Of a stretch of DNA of 64,000 bases, positions 35,476 to 45,300 are shown piece after piece (positions within the stretch are counted from its first letter, which is position 1; each line of letters opens with the position of its first letter). The stretch lies in the NCBI GenBank assembly GCA_027605045.1, contig JAQFWX010000039.1:248001-312000 (forward strand), read 5' to 3'. A program made the position numbers and the translations under genes. The DNA is from Phallus indusiatus (lineage: Eukaryota; Basidiomycota; Agaricomycetes; Phallales; Phallaceae). A model generated the notes under the pieces. It was not told where the DNA came from. It saw nothing but the letters and a program-made list of their open reading frames with translations, and searched no databases.

Positions 35476-37076
35476 TGGGAGGTCCTAGACTTGCAGATGA
35501 CGAACAACGTCGTCAGCGCACACTGGAAGCCAAACGACGCTGTTACCATAAGTAAGTCTTTTTTTCTGGAAAGGGATGTCCATTCAAGCCATGGTGTGAT
35601 GACGGTTCCAGTACTCCAGCTGGAGATGAATCTCTGTCATCTTCAGGAGAGGAAAGATCCATTCAATCCTCCGTGAAGGCGATGACGGATCCAGCATGCT
35701 GCATTTCCGCTGTTAAGAATCTCTTGCAAGCTATCTTAGATTTCCAACCGTAACTAAGTCTTTATTCTTTTGTAGGAACCGCCACAAGTATCGGCAAAAT
35801 GCAAGCAGAAACCTTCTTAGCAAGCAGGACAGGTACATACTTTCAGCTTCGTTTTTCATTTTTTTTTGAGATTCAATTTCAATTCCTTCTAGTACATCCT
35901 CATCTAGCGCCATTTTAAATCCCTCGCCCAATATACCTTGCCCGACGATGAACCTTTTTGGCAAGTCAGCGTGCGCGCCGGATATGCTATGTAACATACC
36001 AGGCCCACTAGATCTCATGTACGTCCGGTCTTATTTTGATTGATAAAAGATCGGTAAAACTTACCATTGATATCTAGGACCGTGCCCTGCCCTTTTGATC
36101 ATCTATGTCTCGAATACGGGATCCCCTTTGAAACCTCATGCGACGATTCTGGTGACGCGGACTATGAAGTTTCTTCCGACGAGTCTTCAGAAGAAGATTC
36201 TGATTGCGCTAGCGATGTGTCCTGGGATGAAATCTCAAGTTTGAGGTTTAACGGGCCAGCCGTAGAGTGGCGCTGTAGTATTGCAGCTGATCAACAGGGC
36301 TTCATCAAGGCTGCACAACAGTACTATATCGAGGCATCGGAGATGTCTCAAGGATCCATTGAGGAACTAACGAACCATCGAGAGCTGCAAATTCTTCAGA
36401 TCCCCGCTGCCCGTCATGCCGTGGACTCCGTGTGCGCCCTGTTTCACAAAGCAGTCGAACTCCAACGTGCATCTAATGAGGTCTTGGGTCAGGACCATGG
36501 TTATCAAGAGTATATTGACCACGTTCGCACAGTATATTTTCGGATGTATCTACTCATGCATTTTCACTGCAAGCAGGTTGAATATCTTTCCACTGCACTG
36601 GAAACTGTCAGGGTACGTCCCAGGTTTACGGTCATTCTAGTATATTAGCGTAGTATAGTATAACCTACTTAGATGCCTACGCGCTCTACGTCGGTCATAC
36701 GGTACCCGGTATACCGGTCCGTGCTTACCCCTCGCGTATTCTCCCGAACTCTCCCCATTTCTCCGTTCGCTCCATTCTGTCACATCTCCCTCCTTCTCTA
36801 TGTCGTTCGTATGTCCTCGACTGCCGACCCTTCCTATTGGCAGATAATGCACCTGTTAGTTATTGGTTAGAGATAACGTCAACATGTATATATACTTCCG
36901 TGCGCGCATGAGTAGTTCCTTGCGCTATTATAGACTGGGTTACTGGGTTATAGTAGCAGTCCGATCCTTAAGTCTAATCGCTGAACGGTCGTGCCCTAAC
37001 AGAAACCCAACAAATCAAACAAAGCATGGAAGATTATATGCTTTGGTGGTTGAAGTATTCATGTTTTGTATGTTAA
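35476..37076 (+). CDS. second gene carried by the hAT, unknown function
   Basis: Exons I can follow begin MGGPRLADDEQRRQRTLEAK (35476-35550). A short basic exon comes next (RNRHKYRQNASRN, about 35777-35830), then about 35893-36017 ending GPLDLM, and 36079-36605. The last contains an acidic run (SSDESSEEDSDCASD) and a helical region with many Leu/Tyr. A solo LTR (36606-37001) cuts the last exon; without it the frame continues ALETQQIKQSMED and stops at 37074-37076. I do not recognise the family. The basic N-terminus and acidic middle suggest a nuclear or DNA-associated protein, which is only inference. It could be a captured host gene or a transposition accessory factor. Confidence 0.5.
36606..37001 (+). 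repeat. solo LTR related to the Gypsy C family, in the hAT second gene
   Basis: These 396 bp start TGTCAGGGTACG and end GCCCTAACA, the same termini as Gypsy C LTRs, but the interior differs. The duplication GAAAC is present at 36601-36605 and 37002-37006. Confidence 0.88.
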
Positions 37077-37194
37077 TTTTAGTGTTTTGTTTTGTGTGTT
37101 TTTGTCTGTCTCTGTACACCAATATAATTTTTTTTCAGTATATTTATTTGAAATTTTAGGGATATAGTTGCGAGTCTAATGGATGAATATAGTA

Positions 37195-37275
37195 GCCGTG
37201 TAACGTAAGTGGTAAAGCTGGCAAATAATGGAGTTGCAAGTATCTGTATGGTTCGATCCCCGCTCACACCTATTA
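37195..37275 (+). other. tRNA-like sequence in the hAT
   Basis: GTGGTAAAGCTGG resembles a pol III A box and, about 45 bases on, GGTTCGATCCCC is a good B box. The acceptor and T stems pair poorly, so it is not a functional tRNA as far as I can fold it. A decayed tRNA or tRNA-derived SINE head is the best reading. Confidence 0.35.
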
Positions 37276-37450
37276 TTTTCACCACTAATTTTTGCACGTA
37301 CAATTGCATTAAAAAAAAAACCCGGGTACCTGGGCTTGCTATGCACATAAATACCCAGGTACCTGAGAACCCACCCAGGTACCATGTAAGGTACCCGGGT
37401 ACCCTAATACTCACCCGCGGGTACCCATGGGTACCTGCTTATCTCAGTAG

Positions 37451-37846
37451 TGTTAGGGCTACTCAGCTCACACTAGAGGGAGGGGATCCTAAGAGAATAT
37501 ATTGGAAGGGAAACTAACTACTCACCTAGAGGGAGGGGATCCTAAGAGAACAAGCTTAGGGACCCTCACTCTAGGTACAGCTACTATATACATGAAACGA
37601 CGACGCGGCGTGCGGCCCTGACACAGCTAAGTGCCAGGCGCCCAAGCCGAACCTAAGCGACGTGATGTCACGGGCATCACGCCGGGTACGAGCGCGCGAC
37701 ACGCGCGAGTAGAGAATGTGGAATAGAGACAGAACAAGGAAACGGAGAGTGAAAGTAAAATATGGAAATGATAAATAAAATGGAAAAGAAATGATGCCGA
37801 TGATAATAAATAAGAAAATGAGAGACGGCGGTAGCGTACCCTGACA
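37451..37846 (-). repeat. solo LTR, Gypsy C family, in the hAT right end
   Basis: This is a 396-bp LTR with AGTAG on both sides (37446-37450 and 37847-37851). Confidence 0.93.
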
Positions 37847-38928
37847 AGTAGACCCTAGGGTGTACCCGGGTAAACACCCGGGTTTACTGATCGAAAACCC
37901 TAGGGTGCGGGTATGGCTTTAATAATGACGGGTACCCGTGAGTAATACCCGTGAGGGTGCGGGTATGGGGTGGCATAAGTGAGGGTACCCGAAAACAGGT
38001 ACCCGAACCCGCAGGTATACACCCGTGGACAGCCTTAGAACGTAGTTCGATATCTCTATAAACTCTCTTCTCTCTTACTCTCTTCATCATTGAACGTCGA
38101 GATCGTTCCTCGAGACCTGCAGCGACGGAAGCCATCCGTCGTTGCCGAGAGCTACATATTGAAGCCTTCTTCATTATTGTCGAGCTTGATATTCTCCAGT
38201 ACGAGATACAGCTCGCAGCTCTCGAAGCTCGGAATGCACATATCCGTAACGTCCTTGATGAACTCGACGCTCGTGACGAACGTCAGGACAAATCTTGAAG
38301 AAGACTGTCGCGGCACAACCTCTTATAGGTTGAGGCCAAGTCCTGATTGTCGTCAACCAACGGTGACAGTTATTGGTGTTATATTCAGCGACTAAAATAC
38401 ATTACAGTATCTATTACCGTTCCCGGATATTGGTACTTGACAGTACCGCGTTACGTCGGTCCTTACAAAGTATTGTCAGTCAAAGACAATATTAACGTCA
38501 AACTCGACTTGCCTGACGAGTTGAAGAAGCGTAGGATAAATCCAGTATTCCATGTGGACTTAGTGAAACCACATATTGCCAATGATGACGATAGATTTCC
38601 ACGTCGTGAGTCACTAACGGCGTACGACTTTGGACAACCAGACAACGCCGAATGGCACGTAGATGAGCTACTAGCCCATCGCTGGACTGGGTCCAAAGAC
38701 ACGGACATCGAGTTTCTAGTGCAATGGACACTAGGAGATACGACTTGGGAGCCGTACGAACACTGCAAAGACTTGCAGGCATTGGATGAGTATCTCCAAT
38801 TACGCGGTGTCGCGCACCAAAATCTTCCTAATTAGGGAAGGTTCTTCTTTGTTCAAAGCGGAGTTCTAACCATCCAGAAATCCCATACCGACGACACTAC
38901 AGCCTCAAAAACTTCAAAAACCATAAAA

Positions 38929-39585
38929 ATGACTACATTCACATTCCATTACTCTTCATCAATATCCTTACCAATCCCAAATTCCCCCACCGGATCACCA
39001 GTCCCATCTGATAATGATTCTATACCTCCATTTCGCTTTTCACCTTCTAGTCCCAGAACATACGATCTGGATCTCAATACGACTTTGTATACTTATAGTT
39101 CCCAGTATGCAAGTCTGGACATCGACTCGGAAACGTACTTGCCGAAGAAGCCTTCACCTCTTATTATTCGTCAGTGTAGAAGCTCAGATCTGGTTCACCC
39201 CGGGATCATGTTCGGAGAGAAAGTCTATATCCAGGAGAAACTAGACTGGTTTACAGTTGTTAACGTGTATTCGACACCAGAATCAGCTATACGAGACTCG
39301 TATCGAATATGGTTAGCGACTCAAGATGGATTTGAATTCACATTTTTAGTACTGGATGTGCCAAGTCGATGGGTAATCATGAAGGGCATGAATACTCAAA
39401 AACTCAGCCCTTACAGACCTGCGAATTTAATCCCAGAAGATACCCCACCATCACGATTCTCTCCACTTTCACCTCAAACTTCTCCGATACAATCCTCCCC
39501 TTCCCTTCCCAGCTCCTCTTCCCCTACCAAGCAATCCTTCCGAAATATCCAACGAGTTTGTTCCAACATTTTTGGACGAACCTAG
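38929..39585 (+). CDS. accessory ORF 1 downstream of Gypsy A pol
   Basis: This ORF of 218 codons starts 94 bases after the pol stop. I do not recognise the family. Both ends are Ser/Pro-rich and the centre (residues about 55-150) looks folded, with DIDSETYLPKKPSP, a DLVHPG block, RIWLATQDG and FTFLVLDVPSRWVIM. These landmarks recur in the same order in the next ORF, so the two appear to be diverged duplicates. No signal peptide or membrane span is seen, so it is not env-like. It could be an element-encoded accessory protein or a host gene beside the insertion; the lost 3' LTR prevents a decision. Confidence 0.5.
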   Translation: MTTFTFHYSSSISLPIPNSPTGSPVPSDNDSIPPFRFSPSSPRTYDLDLNTTLYTYSSQYASLDIDSETYLPKKPSPLIIRQCRSSDLVHPGIMFGEKVYIQEKLDWFTVVNVYSTPESAIRDSYRIWLATQDGFEFTFLVLDVPSRWVIMKGMNTQKLSPYRPANLIPEDTPPSRFSPLSPQTSPIQSSPSLPSSSSPTKQSFRNIQRVCSNIFGRT

Positions 39586-39685
39586 AACAATAAAGATAGC
39601 ATATGAGGCAAAAACTATCAGATCCACTTACTTCTTCCTTCTTGAACAGTTCCCTTAGCACTTCCTTTCATCTTGTCTTCCCACT

Positions 39686-40276
39686 ATGTCGTATAATAAC
39701 GAAAACCCACAAAATCCCATTCCATATTTACAACTTCCTTTCTTCCCTTTTACGTTCCGTTCTTCTCTCAGAACCGGTCCAAATCCCGGCTTCCTCACCA
39801 TTATCCGCGTTTACAACACTCTTGTCCCAGAAATCAACATCGATCCTAATACTGTACTCCCCACGACACCACCCCCTGCGATGGAAGTAACTGTTCCATA
39901 TGACGATTTAGAACTAGGATACCCACGAGCCTTAACTCTATACGAACGAACCAACATCAATGTCATGCACGAGTCGTACGAGTTTGTTGGGTTCCTAACT
40001 GCTCAACGGGATGGAATAGTCATATGGAGATTAGTTTTTCGTCATTGGTTCTACGGTTACATACAGTTCTTATTTGTTGATGCCCCTTTTTCTGCCATGC
40101 CACCTCCCCCAGACTTTTCTGAAGCTCGTACGCACCCTTTACCCACTTATCAAGAAGTGGAAAGCGATCTATTTGAAGATCTGAGGCGACCATCGATTCC
40201 TAGTCCCATCATCATTCTTCCACTGCCACGGAGAAGCCGATCCCAGCAGCCAGGGCCAGATCAGTCAGAAGAATAA
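39686..40276 (+). CDS. accessory ORF 2, paralogue of ORF 1
   Basis: This ORF of 196 codons lies 100 bases after ORF 1 on the same strand. The central landmarks NIDPNTVLPTTPPP, DLELGYP, GIVIWRL and IQFLFVDAPFSAM align with ORF 1 (ID-x2-T-x-LP-x2-P-x-P; IW; F-x-FL-x2-D-x-P-x3-M). The N-terminus is Pro/Phe-rich and the C-terminus is Pro/Ser-rich with RRSRS. The function is unknown. The shared layout argues that both are real proteins under some past constraint. Confidence 0.5.
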   Translation: MSYNNENPQNPIPYLQLPFFPFTFRSSLRTGPNPGFLTIIRVYNTLVPEINIDPNTVLPTTPPPAMEVTVPYDDLELGYPRALTLYERTNINVMHESYEFVGFLTAQRDGIVIWRLVFRHWFYGYIQFLFVDAPFSAMPPPPDFSEARTHPLPTYQEVESDLFEDLRRPSIPSPIIILPLPRRSRSQQPGPDQSEE

Positions 40277-40611
40277 GATGGAATGGTATGGTACAGGATG
40301 GAGGCAGCGCGGGAAGTGCCAGGTGTTGAGTCAGGCAAGGGCTGTGTCTTGAGCCGGTTTTGTTCTTCCTATTTGATCTCTTTTTGTTTTCTTTTGTTCT
40401 TTTGTTTTGGCTTCATCATTTTCTCCTATCTATGTTTATGACTCCTTTTGTTGTAATTGTATCCCCATCATTCTCTCGCGATTCCCCTATCTTCCATATT
40501 TCTTTTTGTTCTTTTGTTTCTTCCTGTTTGTTATCCCGGTGAACGATGAGTGATCGTCTCACCAATGCTATGCACTCTGAAAGGTATATATATACTGCAT
40601 GTAAATACTTG
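40277..40611. other. T-rich non-coding stretch with a TATA box
   Basis: This is pyrimidine-rich DNA (40350-40530), then a hairpin GTGA-ACGAT/ATCGT-TCAC near 40550 and GGTATATATATACTG near 40583. It could be U3-like promoter sequence at the 3' side of Gypsy A, but no boundary is proven. Confidence 0.3.
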
Positions 40612-41792
40612 TAACAGCAGCAATTCTACCGGACGAGTTGTCTCACAGTTTAAGTTTCAGTTAAAGTTTAAGTCAAGTTCAGCTCAAGTCAAGTTTCGCC
40701 TCTAGTCTAATTCTACGCTCACGTCTTTATCTTTGGATTAACTCTGAGTGAGGTCTCGGAGTATAAACTAGCGATTTTCATTTCAAGTTTATCGTCGCAT
40801 CACTAACTCGCACAAGGAATACAGTCATCATTGATTGCAGGTCCTTTATTCTAGTCGCATACAAGTTCATTACCGACTGTCAAGGTCCGAGTCTTCGGAT
40901 GAGTTCGAGAGGTTCGAGAACGAGTTCGAGATCGATGAGGAACTTGGCTTCAACGTATGTGTTGCGCCCGCTCCGGAAGGTCTGAGTTGTTCCTCGATTT
41001 GATTCGGTAACGACAAGTACTCACGACAATGATGTCCTACCACGATGACAATAACTTCGTCGGCGCAGACGACGAAGTTCGAGATCGAAGAAGAAGTTCG
41101 AGACGACTTCGAAGAAGTCGTCGAGCAAGAGTCAGATAAAGAGAATATATTGAATCGAACCAAAGTTCGATTTCAAGACGACTCTAACTATGTATTTTAC
41201 ATGGGTTTATATACATATTCTAGAGTCAGGGTCGAAGACAAAGAAATACAAGTTAGGAAGGTATTTCTTGCTTACATAATCGAACTCATGGAAAACATGA
41301 GTTTCCACTAACTAAAAGATTAAACAAAGGGAAATAATACGACGTCATGAGAACCTCTTATATAAGTCGTTCTAGAATAGATCGTTAGTCTAGACGCTAG
41401 TCTAGACTCGATCCGTTCGAGTGTAGTTCGAGTGTAGTTCGAGTTCGGTTCGTCGAAGAGGTTCGGTCGTAAGTAAATCGTCGGAAACGTATCGGAATCG
41501 AAGTCATGATTTCGGATCATGACACCGACTTACTGTTCACACTCTCACTTGCACACTTGCATACGATCCTTTTAGTCGTTGCAGTTGTTGTTGGTGTGTT
41601 TTGTTTGTGTTGGTTCCACATCAGCGCATACATCCCCTCCTCATCATCATCCACACACACATTTTCTCTTATTCACCGAAATCAGCACCAGGACCCGCTC
41701 CACGGTAGACTAACCGACCTCGAAACAAATATCTCATTGTAGTCCGATCATTTATAGCCGACACATTTAGCTATTCACATCGGATCATTACA
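40612..41792. repeat. hairpin-chain sequence with TGTAAC...ATTACA ends
   Basis: It starts TGTAACAGC and ends GGATCATTACA exactly where the truncated Gypsy C begins. Perfect stems include AACTTCGTCG/CGACGAAGTT (41053-41062 and 41070-41079), GACGACTTC/GAAGTCGTC (41102-41122), AATCGAAC/GTTCGATT (41153-41172), AACTCATG/CATGAGTT (41283-41303) and GTCATGAT/ATCATGAC (41503-41523). No target duplication was found. Short frames inside are not convincing genes. Confidence 0.4.
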
Positions 41793-42344
41793 GCGCGTAT
41801 GTTTGACATGGACAGACGTGCCAATGAGGCTTTCACCGCTGCTCGCCGTCGACTCGTAGGCTCTGGAACGACTCAGACAAATCCCGCGACAGTCCCCATT
41901 AACCGACCTCGTCCCACCCCCTTCCCGTCGTACCAGATTCCTCAGATCCAGAGGAGACCCCTTGCCCCCTCCTACCAGGCTCCTGCCTATCCACCTCCCA
42001 GGCCTATGCCCCAGGCCATGCCCGCGCCGCCCCCTAGACCTGCGGCTTCTGCTCCTGCACCCCAGGTTAGGCAAGACCCGATGGACGTTGACGCTGCCCG
42101 TCGACGCATAGGCCCAGAATCGACCAGATGTCATCGTTGTGGAGCAGCAGGCCATTGGGCTCGTGAATGCCCTCGCGCATACGACATTCGGTATCTTCAG
42201 CCCGACGAATTGGACGACAATATCGCACACCTGCTGGCCCAGAAAGACGCGTTAGAAGCCCAGGCGCGTGGCGACTCAGCTCTGACCCAGGGTGAGACTG
42301 TAGCTGCAACAGAAGTAGAGGATTTTCAGAACGGCGACGAGTGA
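41793..42344 (+). pseudogene. Gypsy C gag, C-terminal fragment
   Basis: From MFDMDRRANEAF the frame matches the minus copy gag from about residue 257 to the end, including the Pro-rich linker and CCHC knuckle CHRCGAAGHWAREC. It ends TGA at 42342-42344, overlapping the pol frame in the -1 register as in the minus copy. The N-terminal retrotransposon gag domain is missing. Confidence 0.85.
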
Positions 42345-45300
42345 TAGATGCACCCTCGTTGCCGACATCTAATAGATTCGACATTTTGTACATAGACCGC
42401 GAACAAAATGACAATCCTGATTCGAATCTAACTACCCCTGCTGCATCCCCTGACAAGCCCAAAGAATCGCCTCCACCTGCTACACGTTCTGTTTCTACCC
42501 CATGTATGCTGTCGCCTTCTCAACGTCGTACGTTGCCCAAGGAATACCGACTCGCAGCTACCGCTGGTACGCAGAAGCTGGAGATCCCTGTAGAACTGCA
42601 AAGTGTCGACACTGGAGCCCTACTGCACAGCAAGGCCATGCTGGACACTGGGGCTAGCGGTATGTTCCTCGATCGCGACTTTGTCGAGAAACATCGGCTT
42701 CCCTCCGTACGTCTTGCTAAACCAATTCCCGTGTTTAACGTCGACGGTACGCCAAACCATGCTGGCTCTATCACCCACGTTGTCGACCTTGTTGTTCGTT
42801 TTCGGGATCACTCTGAACGCACCTTATTCGCTGTTACCTCGCTCAAGTATCCCGTCCTGTTTGGACTGCCGTGGTTCAAGGCCCACAATCCTGTCATAGA
42901 CTACACAACTGGTCAAGTAGAGTTCATGCGCTGCAGCCCCAGTTGTCGATCTTGTGCCCCACGCTGGCCAGCGGGTAAACTCTCTAAGCGTGCGTTCCAG
43001 CAGATCCGACGTGCACCTCTACCGGAGCTCGACAACACTGAGGCCGACGATCCTGACATGCCAGACCTGGTCGATGTCGAGTCTGAGATTGAAGAGGGTG
43101 ATCGACTGTTTGCGATATCGATGCTACCCGACGAGCCCGACACTCATCGCATATATGCCACCGAGACCATCTCCCAGCGACTGGCTCAGGCCCACGCCAA
43201 CAACGCAGACGCACCAGCCCCCAAGGGTTTTCGGGATATCGTACCAGAGATGTTCCACGACTTTGCCGACATTTTCTCGAAGGAGTCATTCGACTCGTTG
43301 CCGCAGTCGAAGAAGTGGGACCACCCGATAGAACTTGTGCCAGGTTCTGAGCCCAAGTCTTGCAAGATCTACCCGCTGTCACCTAACGAACAAGCCGAGT
43401 TAGATGCGTTTCTGGAAGAGAACCTTGCGTCTGGACGAATCCGGCCCTCCAAGTCGCCCATGGCGTCCCCAGTCTTCTTCATCAAGAAGAAAGATGGCTC
43501 TCTTCGTCTTATTCAGGACTATCGCGCGTTGAATGCCATGACAATCAAGAATCGCTACCCGCTACCCCTGATCTCGGAACTCATCAACAAATTGCAAGGT
43601 GCCCGATACTTTACCAAGCTGGATGTTCGCTGGGGTTACAACAACGTGCGGATAAAGGAAGGAGATGAGTGGAAGGCTGCTTTCCGCACCAACCGCGGCC
43701 TTTTCGAGCCCTTGGTGATGTTTTTTGGTCTCACTAACAGTCCTGCGACCTTCCAGACAATGATGAACGAGATCTTTGAAGACATGATCTCGGAAGGTGT
43801 CGTTGCCGTTTACATCGACGACATTCTCATCTATACTCGGGATCGGGAGCAGCATGACCAGGTCACCCGACGCGTTCTCAAACGTCTTCGCGAGCACAGG
43901 CTGTATCTCAAGGCGGAGAAGTGCGAGTTTTGTCGGACCAAGATTGAATACCTGGGCGTCGTCATTTCCGAGAACACAGTCGAGATGGATCCCGCGAAAG
44001 TCTCAGGTGTCAGAGACTGGCCCGTCCCGAAGAACGTCACCGAGGTCCAGTCTTTCTTAGGCTTCGCCAACTTCTACTGTCGGTTTATCAAGGACTTTGT
44101 GCGCATTGCCAATCCCATGTTCGGGTTAACCAAGAAAGACACTCCCTTCGTCTGGTCCGACACATGTCAGCATGCTTTCGATACTCTGAAGTCGTCGATC
44201 ACCTCTAAGGATGACCACGGGTTTGACCAAAAGCAGGTAACCTGTCCAGGTACCTGGGTTTTGACCCGCGGGTTTCAATACCCGCGGGTAATAGACACTG
44301 TAGGTTTTATACCTGCGGATCCGGGTTTTGATTTTGGGAGTTGACAGGTACCCGCGGGTTTTAAGCGAGATGGGCGCTTAATTTAAGCGCCCAACTTATC
44401 TTGTAGATATTCAAAAAATATTAATGACATATTTTTTTATTTCCATTTTGGGCAATTTTTGAGCTCTCTAGAGCCAAAATAAAAAAAAAATCACGAGTAA
44501 AATCACTGAAACCCATCACTTGCAAAGCTTTGACCCAGGTACCTGTGGGTCATACCTGCATACCTGCAGGTATTACCTGGGTAATAGCAGCGTACAGCAG
44601 CACAGCATAGTACCAGGTAATACCCAGGTACCCGCGACAGGTACCAGAAACCCGCGGGTTTGACACCTGCGGATCCGGGTTTGACTTTTGGAACTTTCAT
44701 TACCCGCGGGTAGGTCACCAGACCCGCGGGTAATTACCCGTGGTCATCCCTAATCACCTCTGCCCCCATTCTTCTCATTCCCAACCCCGCTAATCCCTAC
44801 CGGGTTGAAGCAGACAGCTCCGACTTTGCAACAGGCGCGGTTCTTTCACAGTTGTCGAACGAGGACGGTAAATGGCACCCTGTTGCGTTTTTCTCGAAGG
44901 CCCTTAGCCCTGTCGAACGCAACTACGAGATTCACGACAAGGAGATGCTCGCTATCATACGATCTCTGGAGGAATGGTGACACTTCCTTGAAGGCGCATC
45001 TCATCCTATCGACATACGGACTGATCACAAGAATCTCGAGTACTTCATGTCCGCGCGTAACCTCAATCGCCGTCAAGCCAGATGGTCAGTATATCTCTCG
45101 CGTTTCGACTTTACTCTGCAGCATATACCGGGTAAGTCGATGGGGAAACCTGATGGTCTATCCCGTCGACCAGACCATGGCTCGGGAAAGGAAGACAATC
45201 GTGGCGTCACCTTAATCCGTCCCGAAATGTTTGCTATCAATGCTCTGCAAACATTCCGTCTTAAAGGGGAGGAGGAGGACCTTTTACGCCAGATTCGCAA

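Larger units (their letters stand above)
31758..38037 (+). mobile_element. hAT DNA transposon, 6.28 kb
   Basis: Perfect 17-bp terminal inverted repeats TAAGGCTGTCCACGGGT / ACCCGTGGACAGCCTTA are flanked by the 8-bp duplication GAACGTAG (31750-31757 and 38038-38045), the hAT hallmark. The subterminal regions (31770-31960 and 37320-37435, 37850-38030) are dense in CCCGCGGGT/ACCCGGGT-type repeats, probably transposase-binding sites. It carries a transposase gene, a second intron-containing gene, a tRNA-like sequence and two solo LTRs. Confidence 0.93.
31289..38442 (+). repeat. solo LTR, family D, in Gypsy A pol, split by a hAT
   Basis: The left part (31289-31757) and the right part (38046-38442) together make 866 bp matching 25233-26099. 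GTACC flanks it at 31284-31288 and 38443-38447. Removal joins SSKLV to PRYVGPYK in frame, linking integrase to the chromodomain region. The interior is filled by the hAT at 31758-38037. Confidence 0.9.
23686..38835 (+). pseudogene. Gypsy A gag-pol polyprotein, five insertions and an in-frame stop
   Basis: The segments are 23686-24421, 24819-25232, 26105-26558, 26960-27670, 27996-31288 and 38443-38835. They read as one gag-pol frame when four inserts are removed with their 5-bp duplications; the fifth (24422-24818) has no matching duplication but fits the frame if five bases are dropped. Gag ends with a CCHC knuckle (CYECGQTGHLRPQC, near 27240). Pol has a protease (CLIDSG, near 28055), reverse transcriptase, RNase H (VTDGSKCG; TDNEAL), integrase (HHCC near 30400-30520, MDFIGPLP, SFHPQTDG) and a chromodomain (FLVQWTLGDTTWEPYE, near 38715). 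Two internal defects are visible: TGA at 26184-26186 in gag, and YIND instead of the usual YxDD at the RT active site (Asn codon 29100-29102). The element is dead by several routes. Confidence 0.88.

Noticed and set aside
37195..37275. Functional tRNA gene
   Set aside because: A and B boxes are present, but the acceptor and T stems have several mismatches and no clear anticodon arm, so only a tRNA-like call is justified.
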